A DNA stretch of 64,000 bases from contig OY969623.1 of assembly GCA_963701675.1 (NCBI GenBank), positions 1,798,001-1,862,000 on the forward strand, given 5' to 3'. The first letter of the stretch is position 1. Each line of letters starts with the position of its first letter. Both the position numbers and the translations under genes were made by a program. This DNA comes from G963701675 sp963701675 (GTDB lineage Bacteria > Planctomycetota > Planctomycetia > Gemmatales > Gemmataceae). Below are positions 44,272-52,824 of this stretch, in pieces. The notes below the pieces were generated by a model that saw only the letters and a list, made by a program, of their open reading frames with translations, did not search any database and had not been told where the DNA came from.

Positions 44272-44947
44272 GTACGTCAAAGCTAAGCTGGTTAACATTA
44301 GTCACGTCCGAATAGCTGCATTCTATGCTGGTGGGCGGCGCCCAGAACTTGGTCTGCCCGTCCATCGAACTACTCGTAAAACCAACTGACTCCAGTTCAT
44401 CCGTTTCATTTGGATGAACACTCAGCGCTGTCGCTCGTCCTAGGAAGCGATGGCTAGTGCCCGCTGGAATCTGAGCCGTAACCAAAATGCATGCGGGAAC
44501 TTCGACGCCATGAATATTGCGGCCACTCTTATCACACACATAGGTGTCTAGGTATCGAAGGAGAGGCACTAGGTCTTGATGGAATTCAAAGGGCGTCAGT
44601 GACCAAATTCGGAAATCTGAAATAGGACAGATCATAAGCAGTCGTTCACCTAAGGGATGAACATGCATGCGCGCACAATTCCCCTGAGCGGGGTCACCAA
44701 AATCCATCATGTATAGGCAAGCTCTGTTGATTGGTCCAAGATCGGAGGTGCGGTGCGGACTTTGCAAATAGACAGGCCCTTCTTCAAAGATTTGGCCAGC
44801 GCCCGATGCGACCTTTCGTTCAATGTGCAATTGGATTGCGCCGTGCAGATAGTTGACTGCCTGCGGCATTGCCCGCATGTCCAGCAAGATACCCAACCTG
44901 ATCGCGCCCTTGTCTTGATGCGACGCCAGGTCCAGTTCCTCAGACAT
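44198..44947 (-). CDS. Cupin-like hypothetical protein
   Basis: 249 residues from ATG 44947, with GGAGG and GGAG upstream. The middle has a cupin-like pair of motifs: CARMHVHPLGERLLMIC (HxH then Glu) and VTAQIPAGTSHRFLGRATALSVHPNETDE. They are separated by a longer insert than usual. Such a beta-barrel would bind a metal or small molecule through the His pair. The C-terminal 60 residues are unassigned. It is convergent with and overlaps the DUF6817 gene, suggesting the two were acquired as a unit. Confidence 0.6.
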   Translation of the reverse strand: MSEELDLASHQDKGAIRLGILLDMRAMPQAVNYLHGAIQLHIERKVASGAGQIFEEGPVYLQSPHRTSDLGPINRACLYMMDFGDPAQGNCARMHVHPLGERLLMICPISDFRIWSLTPFEFHQDLVPLLRYLDTYVCDKSGRNIHGVEVPACILVTAQIPAGTSHRFLGRATALSVHPNETDELESVGFTSSSMDGQTKFWAPPTSIECSYSDVTNVNQLSFDVLTSGSVRCAQLVEDIDLLSVERGS

Positions 44948-45411
44948 TGCTCCGTCCTCCGGCCGTACTTGCTTTGCGTACGGAACACTCGCAACTTGAG
45001 CTACCCAATTATAACGGTCAAGATCGGCAACGAAAAATTTAGTGCAAGATTGGTCTAAGGTTGACGAACCCTGATCTAGGGCAAGCGCGGCTAAGCGCGT
45101 TTACTTATCGCGTTCCTGCGCCTTGTCCGTCGCAACGGTTGCCGTTGCCATGGCACCGGGAAATCCTGGGCGTTTGTGAAGCCGCTCGGCCCTGATGTTC
45201 GTGGCCGCTCGGTTACGGCATGTGGCGGGGATGCTCATCTTCGTCTTTCGGTGATTTTGCGAAGGCGAGCTGCTCCCAATTTTGCGTGTTAACGGGCGGA
45301 GCAAAGTTAGGCGCTCGGCGGTCGGAGTGGTGCCGCTCGGCGCGGTGGCGATGGAGCCGTCTAACAACAACGTGAGTCTGCGAATTGACACCTCCCAGAG
45401 GAGTAGCGCGC
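44948..45411. other. Non-coding stretch
   Basis: The promoter region of the cupin-like gene lies at its left. No other gene was recognised up to the small frame at 45412. Confidence 0.35.
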
Positions 45412-45486
45412 ATGTGCAAGCTCATTGTCCGGCGGCTTGCGCAAATTCTGCGCGATCCATATCAAATAGACGTGGATGCTGATTGA
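45412..45486 (+). CDS. 24-residue micro-ORF
   Basis: ATG 45412 with GAGGAG about eight bases upstream encodes MCKLIVRRLAQILRDPYQID and four more residues before TGA. The ribosome binding site is good, but there is no other support. Possibly a remnant start. Confidence 0.2.
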   Translation: MCKLIVRRLAQILRDPYQIDVDAD

Positions 45487-45583
45487 CACTCCGTCGCGTG
45501 TTTGAAAAAGCACTCCACGAGGGACTATAATGTACACGTGTTCCCTGTCAACCACTCGCGGCCCAGAAAGTAGGACTTCTTTC

Positions 45584-45766
45584 ATGAGCGCACGAAATCG
45601 CCGTGAACAACAGTCGCCGTTAGCAAGGGTCGCTTCCCAACAATCGTTTGTTCCGTCACCGAACCGCGTTGTAATTGTCCGAAATGGCAAGTTCGTCCGT
45701 TCGTCAACTCAATCGATAAGTCGATTGAACAGGGGCTCTCGTGACGGCATGAAAAAAGGCCGGTAG
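45584..45766 (+). CDS. Small basic hypothetical ORF
   Basis: 60 residues from ATG 45584, with AGGA upstream: MSARNRREQQSPLARVASQQ at the start and SRDGMKKGR at the end. Basic and Ser-rich with no recognisable family. Low support. Confidence 0.25.
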   Translation: MSARNRREQQSPLARVASQQSFVPSPNRVVIVRNGKFVRSSTQSISRLNRGSRDGMKKGR

Positions 45767-45844
45767 CAGGGAAGAGCATTTATCAGCGAGCGGCGGTGCC
45801 GCGGGATTATCGGCAGTTTTTTCTTCACCAATTCGGGTGGTCCG

Positions 45845-45994
45845 TTGCGAGGTGTCGTCAGCTACGAAATTGTCCGAAAGAAATGGACACTCGTGATGCT
45901 CGACTGTGGGCATCAAATCCTGATTCCCAAATTTCGAGTTGCCGGGCAACTGCGTTGCGGATTCTGCGGCGGGTTTCATCAACCGAGCGCGTGA
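45845..45994 (+). CDS. Possible zinc-ribbon micro-protein or fragment
   Basis: A 49-residue frame reading VVSYEIVRKKWTLVMLDCGHQILIPKFRVAGQLRCGFCGGFHQ. The DCGH and CGFC pairs, about 20 residues apart, could form a small zinc ribbon. The only available start is TTG 45845, so the N-terminus may be lost. Confidence 0.3.
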   Translation: MRGVVSYEIVRKKWTLVMLDCGHQILIPKFRVAGQLRCGFCGGFHQPSA

Positions 45995-46199
45995 CCGTGG
46001 GCGTTCTACCGGACCTTTACTCGGAATCGGCCTTCTGAGGCACCGTGCGATATGTTGCCTTCAGCCGGTGAATCACGCCGGAAATCACAGATCGTAGCAA
46101 AACGGCCGGCAGTTTTCTGATTGGACACAAGCGTTCGAAGTTTTCGCGTCGTCTGATGGTAGAAAAAACAACTGCCTCGTTCGTTATAGGACTCCCCCA

Positions 46200-46394
46200 A
46201 TGACAACCAAGAAAACCTTTCGCGAAAGAGAGTTGGAACTACGAGCCCTGCTCGCGACGTCGCCCGGTCAGCAGAAAGTTGAGGAACTGGCGTCACGGTA
46301 TCACGCAGCGAGCGGTAAGCCGAGGCCGGCAGGCACGTCCGCGATCACTTACATTCTTGTCCACGAGCGCGAGCGCGGGTTGATCTGCGTTTAG
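46200..46394 (+). CDS. Small conserved hypothetical protein
   Basis: 64 residues from ATG 46200: TFRERELELRALLATSPGQQ, then ELASRYHAASGKPRPAGTSAITYILVHERERGLICV. Short proteins with the same start and the ITYILVHERERGLI end recur in planctomycetes, often beside mobile or repetitive DNA. The function is unknown. Confidence 0.6.
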   Translation: MTTKKTFRERELELRALLATSPGQQKVEELASRYHAASGKPRPAGTSAITYILVHERERGLICV

Positions 46395-47034
46395 GTTCGC
46401 CCGCCTAAGCTGCACGGCCCTTCGAGCATGGCGCCCTTGTACGGGCGCGTAATCACCGTACCCGGTGGAAGTGCGGATTGATTGGACCGATTGCCCCGGT
46501 CACTCGATGCCGCCGCCTGGTCTTCGCGGAAGTCGGCACGATGGTGGCGCACGGTAATGGAAGGAGGTTTCCATCGAAGATTGTGGACCCTAGATATCAA
46601 TTGTAGACTGCCATCGCGTCTTCATGGCGGCATACCGCATGTGCGTACCGGCGGTTTGGTTAACGAACCAGCGGCGCGCGACCGGCTGCATTGTCCGACT
46701 TTCACATGAGGAAGAACGCTCGGCCTTCTTTTCGACGACGAGGACCTCAAGGCGTGCCTCGAATGAGTCATTGTCGGCCAGACGGCCCTTGCGGACACGC
46801 GCGGGACCGGGCCCGCGGTCCGCGACCGCCAGCGTGACTTCTGCACTGGGTTGGTCCGTCGTGAATCGTTGCCAGCCACCAACCACGGCGCTTGCAAAAA
46901 GGCGGGCAGTTCCTGCCGTTGCATCGGTTGTGGGAGGATTCTGCCATGACTTAAGTAATCGCCTCGCTGCGGCATTAATGCGGCTCGAAGCAAACCTGTC
47001 AGAAGGCCTGAGGGAACTCTAACCCAACGGGCGA
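46395..47034. other. Stretch without a recognised gene
   Basis: Frames are open on both strands (for example 46590-46886 minus) but none has a family signature or a convincing start. It lies downstream of the PrpD-family gene; no terminator stem was recognised. Confidence 0.35.
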
Positions 47035-48417
47035 TTAATCGATCTGTCTACTCGGTCCACCCTCGCTGAGCAGATGGAGCAATTCGCCGACTTTTTGGAC
47101 CTTTTCTAATTCCCAGCACGTCGCCAAGATCTGGTTGGCACAGGCCTTGCCATATCGGGGTTCTACCATCGTGCGGAATTTTTGTTCGACTTCGCTATCC
47201 GTCATGGGATTGTGCGCGTGGCCGCGCGGGTACTCGACCTCGCGCTCTAGTTTTCGGCCGTCGCTCAGGCTAACCGTTAACCGATTGGGGATGCCGCGCG
47301 GATAACGCGCAGAAAGCGCGGCGTCGCGGTGGACTTTAATTTTGGCGACGATCCCGAGTAGTTTCTCATCTGAGAATCGTTGCGGATCGAATTGTTTGAG
47401 TGTTACTTCGCCATCGACCAAAGCGACCGCCGTGCAATACGGTAAACTGTGATCGGCCGTCTCACGGGTTTTCGGACGCCATTTCTCCGGATCTTTGCCA
47501 ATGATGTCCACGGCAGCATCGAACGTATGAATATCGATCGATTGAATAAGTGAAGGGTCTTTCACGTCCTTGCGCAAGTGCAACGCGGCATCAATAGCGC
47601 TCTGCGAATGGTACTCTGCGGGCCAGAACTTGATATAGGTCGCGTTAATCATGAAACCCTGGGATTCGCCGCCGAGTTTGGCGATCTCGAACGGCCCTGT
47701 TAAAAGCTTCATGAAACCGAGCTCGCCTTCGAAGATGGGGGCCGGGCCGGTCATTCCCTCCGCGGCAAGGAGCGCCGCAAACACGCCGTTGCGCGCTGCA
47801 TTAGCAAACGCGCAGCCTTTCCACATGCTCAGCTCGCCGGAGCGCGTCTGTCGCAAAGCCGTATTGGCAACGCCAGCCAAGCCGATGGCGTGGGTCGTTT
47901 TCTCCACATTCAGTTTGAGAAGTTTACAGGCGGCGAGGGACGAAGAAATGGCGCCATACGTGACGTGGTCCCATCCGTGGGCGCGGAGACTCGCCGCGTC
48001 GCATAACCGACACTGAACTTCGTAGGCGAGTACTGCGGCAGTGATGATGTCTTTTCCGTTCGATCCGGCGATTTCACCGACCGCCAGGACCGCGGCCAGA
48101 TTGTCGCTGGGGTGAGCCGGTTCTTTGGAGAGATACGTGTCGTTGTAATCGAGGTAACGGATGAGCAGGCCGTTCACGAACGTGGCCCATTCCGCACTGG
48201 TCCGGCCGCCGCAGAATAAAGCCGCCCCGGGGTTCCCCTGGACCCGCAAGGCACACCGTTTGGCGCTATCGAACGCATCTGAGTCCATTGCGCCGACGGC
48301 CGTTGCCAGCGAATCGATGAAACGCCGCTTAACTTCGTGGACGGTATCGCCGGGTAATTCCTCGTAACGAAGTTTCACCGAATATTCGGCAAATCGTTCG
48401 GCTAGCGGCTTGACCAT
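47035..48417 (-). CDS. MmgE/PrpD family dehydratase-like protein
   Basis: 460 residues. The start is ATG 48417, with GGAGG six bases upstream; the frame is formally open back to 48453. Typical MmgE/PrpD sequence throughout: VHEVKRRFIDSLATAVGAM, ATFVNGLLIRYLDYNDTYL, HPSDNLAAVLAVGEIAG, AISSSLAACKLLKLN, MWKGCAFANAARNGVFAALLAAEGMTGP, TYIKFWPAEYHSQSAIDAALHLR and DHSLPYCTAVALVDG. The family includes 2-methylcitrate dehydratase, cis-aconitate decarboxylase and iminodisuccinate epimerase, all acting on tricarboxylic or related acids; the exact substrate cannot be read here. No other methylcitrate-cycle gene is near. It follows the cyclase-FCD gene after 51 bp on the same strand, a likely operon. Confidence 0.92.
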   Translation of the reverse strand: MVKPLAERFAEYSVKLRYEELPGDTVHEVKRRFIDSLATAVGAMDSDAFDSAKRCALRVQGNPGAALFCGGRTSAEWATFVNGLLIRYLDYNDTYLSKEPAHPSDNLAAVLAVGEIAGSNGKDIITAAVLAYEVQCRLCDAASLRAHGWDHVTYGAISSSLAACKLLKLNVEKTTHAIGLAGVANTALRQTRSGELSMWKGCAFANAARNGVFAALLAAEGMTGPAPIFEGELGFMKLLTGPFEIAKLGGESQGFMINATYIKFWPAEYHSQSAIDAALHLRKDVKDPSLIQSIDIHTFDAAVDIIGKDPEKWRPKTRETADHSLPYCTAVALVDGEVTLKQFDPQRFSDEKLLGIVAKIKVHRDAALSARYPRGIPNRLTVSLSDGRKLEREVEYPRGHAHNPMTDSEVEQKFRTMVEPRYGKACANQILATCWELEKVQKVGELLHLLSEGGPSRQID

Positions 48418-48468
48418 GCGCCCCTCCACGATATGAACGAGTTTGATTCCCAAGTTACGGTTCGCATG

Positions 48469-49749
48469 TCACACCGTCAACGGCTCGCAGGCCTTGGGAT
48501 TGTTAATCAGCGAGCCGCAAAGTCTACGGATGTAATTACCGATATGAGTCTTCATTTGCTCGTGAGCCGCCGACGCATTTCCGCAACTGATCGCATCAAG
48601 AATACCCTTATGTTCGTAGTAAATCCGGGGCAAATCCTTCATTACCACCGGGTACAGATACTGAGTGAATAAGTGGAACTCGTCTGCCACTTGACTTCGG
48701 AGTTCTCGCTCGGTCTCGTGCGAGAGTTCGGCAATCTTCCGGTGAAATGTTGTACCGAGTTGTTGGAAATTGTGTTTCTGTCTCGGAGTCAAATCGTCGG
48801 GCGGCGTTCGAATAATGCTTGCCATCTTTTGGACCGTGACCTCAATGGGGGCCAACAAGCCGGGATTGCTCGTTCCGCTAACTCTAGCTGCAAGTTCTTG
48901 AGCAAATCTCGCTTCGAGCTCTTTCCTCGCTGCGAATACGGATTTTGACGCTGCTTCGGTGAGCGAGGCTGGATCAGGGGCCGTCGATCCATCTGGTTGG
49001 TTCATTCTTATGAACCAATCGAGGACTCCGCGTGGTTCATCCAACTTGCAATCGATGCGTCTTCGTATCGCCTTCTTCGAAGAGCTCACCGCATACCAAA
49101 CTGTGGTGTCTCCAATGATGCCTGTGGCTTTTACATTGCCGATTTTGCCTTCCCCTACACAGCATCGTTCCAAGAAACTGTCGCGTGCAAGGTCGAGTTT
49201 CGCGACCACCCCGCCTGGTCTAGCCTCGTCCTGGAGTCGTGCGGCCAAGTTGATCGGATTACCGCCATAATCCACGACGTTTGGTTCGGCGTAAGTGAAT
49301 TTCCAGGCGAGTCCAGACGATAGCCCAATCCCGAGGTCGAGATCCTTGGCGCTCTCGTCTCCCAAGTTGTGTGGTTCAATGATGTCGTAGAAGGCTTCTT
49401 GCAAATAGGTGACAAAGTCCAGGACAAACAACGCTAAGCCAGTTTCGTCAGACGAAGGGCATTCCCAGACAAGCATCGCACCGTCGCCGAGTGGCTTAAA
49501 TGTGATGGGATTTGCATGCTTACGAATGTTGATGGCATACTCGTCGTCCCCCAGGTTCTCCCGCGCTTTCGTGAATGCGGATTGGAATGATGAAAAGAAC
49601 TCACTCAAAAATCGCTTCGGCGGCGGAGTGGCGTGCGTGTGTGTATCTTGGACGAATTGCGTGAACCCTCTTATGTCCACAAAACACGCAATGACATTCC
49701 GGCTGTCAGCCGAGTGGAGCTTCAGATCGAGCGAAGGCGTTTTCATCAT
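48469..49749 (-). CDS. Class III nucleotide cyclase fused to an FCD (FadR C-terminal type) sensor domain
   Basis: About 426 residues. N-terminal cyclase homology domain (about 18-220): metal Asp in ACFVDIRGFTQFV (residue 25) and in TFKPLGDGAMLVW (residue 89), and the transition-state Asn and Arg in YGGNPINLAARLQ (167 and 171). The catalytic set appears intact. C-terminal all-helical domain (about 270-410) with the FCD pattern: TFHRKIAELSHETERELRSQV, YYEHKGILDAISCGNASAAHEQMKTHI; the His residues at 336, 380 and 402 fit the FCD metal/ligand site. The GntR winged helix normally found before FCD is absent, replaced by the cyclase. Likely a soluble, carboxylate- or metal-responsive cyclase. ATG 49746 or GTG 49758 are alternative starts. 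Confidence 0.82.
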   Translation of the reverse strand: MMKTPSLDLKLHSADSRNVIACFVDIRGFTQFVQDTHTHATPPPKRFLSEFFSSFQSAFTKARENLGDDEYAINIRKHANPITFKPLGDGAMLVWECPSSDETGLALFVLDFVTYLQEAFYDIIEPHNLGDESAKDLDLGIGLSSGLAWKFTYAEPNVVDYGGNPINLAARLQDEARPGGVVAKLDLARDSFLERCCVGEGKIGNVKATGIIGDTTVWYAVSSSKKAIRRRIDCKLDEPRGVLDWFIRMNQPDGSTAPDPASLTEAASKSVFAARKELEARFAQELAARVSGTSNPGLLAPIEVTVQKMASIIRTPPDDLTPRQKHNFQQLGTTFHRKIAELSHETERELRSQVADEFHLFTQYLYPVVMKDLPRIYYEHKGILDAISCGNASAAHEQMKTHIGNYIRRLCGSLINNPKACEPLTV

Positions 49750-49804
49750 GCGAAACACCAGAAGAGCGATGCGAAAGTTCGTCCATTCCCCAAGATATGC
49801 CGAG

Positions 49805-50199
49805 GGGGGATCAAGGCAACTGACGGGACCGTCCGTGTTTCGGATGTTGCCACGGGCGAAATCCTCAAGAGTTTGGAAACCCGTGAGCCGGGACCAAGTT
49901 TTGTGACTGGCTTGTGTTTCTCACCGGATGGCAAGAACCTTGTAGGCGTCTATCGAGGTGGACCCAACTCTCCTGGGTTGATTCACGTGTGGGACGCCAT
50001 CACCGGTGAAAGCCGAGTTCGCCTCGAAGCTGGCATCTACGCCACCGGCCGCATTGCAATTTCACCTGACTCGCGGCTGGCCGCGCGATACCCATACGGG
50101 TTTGGCAACTCGACTCCGGCAAGGAAATCGCCGCCATCGAAGAGACCCATTTCGGAACTGTCAACCGAGCGGGATTCCCTGGCGACGGCGACGTGGTGA
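49805..50199 (+). pseudogene. WD40 propeller, truncated 5' part, frameshifted
   Basis: Plus-strand frame with WD40 blades: GTVRVSDVATGEILKSLETR, LCFSPDGKNLVGVY, LIHVWDAITGESRVRLEAG and IAISPDSRLAARYPYG. It has no start of its own: the upstream DNA belongs to the divergent cyclase gene. Near 50095 the frame shifts, and QLDSGKEIAAIEETHFGTVNRAGF continues in the frame of the next ORF. Confidence 0.65.
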
Positions 50200-51080
50200 C
50201 AGCTGGCGATGACGCCACGGTCCGCGTCTGGGATGCCGACACGGGGAAGCAAAAGCAGAAACTCGTGCACGGCCATTGGGTTCGCGGACTCGCATTGTCG
50301 CCAGACGGCACTCGCATCTCCTCATCGAGCGTGGATGACACGGTGTGCGTCTGGGATGCCAAGACCGGCCGGCAGATTTACAAGGTCCCCGGACGCAGCA
50401 GTGTCGGCGGTCGCCGGGCTCTGACGTTCACGCCGGACGGTAAGCGGCTGCTATCGTGGGGGGATGATTCCTGCCTGCGCGCCTGGGATATGGCGAACGG
50501 AAAGGCTGTCTTTGAACACAAATTGCGCCCGACCGGTGGCAAAATGCCCAACGATTCAGAGCCGCACGCGCGCAAATTGATGATAGGTGACGCGGCGTTT
50601 GCCCCCGATGGAGAAAGACTCGTTGTCACTGTCGGCTTCGACATACACATTTTCGACACTGCAACCGGTCAAGAAACCCAAAAGATTGCGCGCGACCGCG
50701 CTCATGTTACTCCGCTGGCGATCTCCCCTGACGGCAAGTATTTGCTGGGGAGTGCCTTGGGCAAGCCGGTCGAGACGAAACTCCCCGATGGCCGGTCTAG
50801 TTGGTCCGCTACCGTGGTGCTACTTACACTTGTCGGCGGCATCATCGGCACGACGATCAATGCGGTACGAGCCAACCGGGAGCGGGACAACAAAGATGCG
50901 GCATTGAAAGGCGAGACTCTAGCATTCAAGGAAGCGATGGCCGCTCTGCGCAGCCTCACCGACGAGGTGGTCGAGCGTCAGATCGGCCGGCAGGTGACGC
51001 TGACCAAGGACGACCGGGCGTTCTTCAACAAGATCATTGAGAAATACGAGACGCTTGCGACAGGCTCCTGGGTGCGGTGA
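50193..51080 (+). CDS. WD40 repeats joined to the tail of a planctomycete Ser/Thr kinase
   Basis: 295 residues. Residues 1-190 are four WD40 blades (TAGDDATVRVWDADTGKQ, LALSPDGTRISSSSVDDTVCVWDAKTG, LTFTPDGKRLLSWGDDSCLRAWDMANG, DIHIFDTATGQE). At about residue 195 (nt 50770-50800) the sequence changes to WSATVVLLTLVGGIIGTTINAVRANRER, a membrane helix plus coiled segment, and ALRSLTDEVVERQIGRQVTLTKDDRAFFNKIIEKYE. This is the region following the kinase domain in planctomycete Ser/Thr kinases. No kinase domain is present. It looks like a deletion fusion of a WD40 gene with the 3' part of a kinase gene, then truncated. Expression is doubtful. Confidence 0.7.
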   Translation: MVTAGDDATVRVWDADTGKQKQKLVHGHWVRGLALSPDGTRISSSSVDDTVCVWDAKTGRQIYKVPGRSSVGGRRALTFTPDGKRLLSWGDDSCLRAWDMANGKAVFEHKLRPTGGKMPNDSEPHARKLMIGDAAFAPDGERLVVTVGFDIHIFDTATGQETQKIARDRAHVTPLAISPDGKYLLGSALGKPVETKLPDGRSSWSATVVLLTLVGGIIGTTINAVRANRERDNKDAALKGETLAFKEAMAALRSLTDEVVERQIGRQVTLTKDDRAFFNKIIEKYETLATGSWVR

Positions 51081-51208
51081 CCTGTCGGTTATGTATGCCG
51101 TGGACCTGGAGCATGTCCGAGCGATGGCCATTGAGATAGGCGCATCCTAAGCATACGAGCCGCCCTATAATGGCGGCTTCGGATTCTTAAATGTTGGAGG
51201 GGTTTGAA

Positions 51209-51949
51209 ATGCCAAAACTTATCGCAAGGCCGTTGTTTCCAGCGTACAAGCGACCGTTCGAGCAGAAAGACTTCCGCGGGTATTTCACGTGGACAGACCG
51301 GCTATCCGACCGCCTCGGAGGCAGCGTTTACCACGCATGCCACTGGGATGAATTGGACACGATATTGGACGAAGATGAACTCGGCTTGCGAAGCACCTGG
51401 GAAATCCTGCTCCCCGGCCATGGGTCTGCCTGGACGGCAGACGGGGTGTGGTGTGGGCTCAACAATTTCGGAGCACTCGGGAACTACTACGGACCCTGCC
51501 TTCTATCCTTCCCCATTGCTGTTCTGCGTGGTCGCCACTTTATGGTCTTTCGCCGAAACGACGGCAGGGATCGCGTCTTTTTTGTGCAGCACGAGAGTCC
51601 GCTTCCCGTGTTCAGCTTTCGGGACAAGTCGGGCCTGATCTCCAAGCGGTTCGTCAACCCTGGGGGCTACTTCGACGAGACTGCGGGGGAATACTTTCTT
51701 AAACGTGGCACCATCTACGACCTCATTTTGACGCAGCCGCTGCCGCTCGACGAGTGCGAGGTACATGGGACCAATCATCCCCACTGCATCCCCAGCAAAT
51801 GCGCGCGCTCCGATCCTCCGACGAGCCGTGCCTCCGTTCATCGTGTCGGCCTGAAGCAGGCCCGACGTATCATTCGTCGGTCACCCAAAATCCAAAAACT
51901 GCTGAAGACTGTGCCCTCGCTTTCGATTCAGCACCTTATTCCGAAGTGA
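51209..51949 (+). CDS. Hypothetical protein
   Basis: 246 residues from ATG 51209, with GGAGG eight bases upstream, a convincing start. Sequence is well-behaved: TWTDRLSDRLGGSVYHACHWDELDTILDEDELGLRSTWEI, DGVWCGLNNFGALGNYYGPCLLSFPIAVLRG, MVFRRNDGRDRVFFVQHESPLPVFSFRD. The C-terminus is basic (HRVGLKQARRIIRRSPKIQK). No membrane helix or signal. I do not recognise the family; the YHACHWDELDTIL start loosely resembles ADP-ribosyltransferase-like folds ('YHxT...I...G'), but that is a guess. Monocistronic. Confidence 0.65.
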   Translation: MPKLIARPLFPAYKRPFEQKDFRGYFTWTDRLSDRLGGSVYHACHWDELDTILDEDELGLRSTWEILLPGHGSAWTADGVWCGLNNFGALGNYYGPCLLSFPIAVLRGRHFMVFRRNDGRDRVFFVQHESPLPVFSFRDKSGLISKRFVNPGGYFDETAGEYFLKRGTIYDLILTQPLPLDECEVHGTNHPHCIPSKCARSDPPTSRASVHRVGLKQARRIIRRSPKIQKLLKTVPSLSIQHLIPK

Positions 51950-52542
51950 GAGCAGCGATAACCCGAAGCTCGTTTTCGCAACGATCAGCGAGTTTTGTTC
52001 GGACCCACACAGCGGGCCGAACGAGCATCTAAACCGAACCCGCGCGACTTGGAGAAACACGGAGAGTTTCAGGCCAAATGCGTCGTGATCGGCTAGCAAA
52101 CTGTGACGGCGGTTGTCCCGGCATTCGCGCCAACAAAGATGCAAGAGACACAGGGTTGCTGCCACTTGTTGGGGCGAATCGCTTTTCTTCGCTGATGTGG
52201 CAACGTGCCTGACGCGAAGGAGCCGCAAATCGGCGGGTAGCCGCGTTTGCAATCGGAAGGCACAACTACAGCGGGCCGAACGGTCTTCAGAATACCGGAT
52301 GATGCCAAGAGAGACAATCGTTTCGTCTGACTCGGTGGGGCGGGACGAACAGTCATGGTTTGGCTCGGTGGCCGGGGACAACGCAACCGCATGATCGCTA
52401 GCGCATTTCGACTGACGGCTTGAGTCGGTCCGCTTTGCAGCCGCTCTAACCGCACTCCCACCAATCTGACCTGGTTTTTCGGCGCGTCATCATTATTCTG
52501 GAAGATTCTCTTTACTGGGCGATCCCCGAACGGAGAGACACG
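51950..52542. other. Stretch without a recognised gene
   Basis: Several open frames on both strands, none with family character or a good start. Confidence 0.4.
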
Positions 52543-52692
52543 ATGAGTTATCCTCCGGGAATCTCGACTCAACCGTACTACAAGCCTACGGGCGCTGCGA
52601 ACTCGTTAGGGCCTATGGCTTCTCTTGATTCCGCCGGTAGCCCTCACAGCCGTGTCACAGTTGCCGTTAGCCGAAGACGACCCGTTTTTTGA
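52543..52692 (+). CDS. Small hypothetical ORF, possibly the start of a frameshifted small membrane protein
   Basis: ATG 52543, with GGAGAG upstream, encodes 49 residues beginning MSYPPGISTQPYYKPTGAAN. Just beyond, in another frame, lies SIRSWFVLHLGLGLIIGLIVAS, a good membrane helix. A single-base shift would join the two into a small membrane protein of about 75 residues, as the shared proline-rich start suggests. Confidence 0.35.
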   Translation: MSYPPGISTQPYYKPTGAANSLGPMASLDSAGSPHSRVTVAVSRRRPVF

Positions 52693-52824
52693 CTCCATAC
52701 GCTCCTGGTTCGTGCTGCATTTAGGGCTCGGCCTAATCATCGGCCTAATTGTGGCCAGCACATGGGTTCGGCGTTATTTCGCAAGAGGCGAAGTTCCGCG
52801 CCTCCGACGTTCGAGGTGTGCGTT

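Noticed and set aside
45065..45105. A possible terminator-like hairpin around GCGCGGCTAAGCGCG
   Set aside because: The arms are palindromic CGCG rather than a proper stem and there is no T tract.
46624..47022. Plus-strand frame of 132 residues downstream of the PrpD-family gene
   Set aside because: No ribosome binding site, Arg/Ser-rich shadow composition and no similarity I could recognise.
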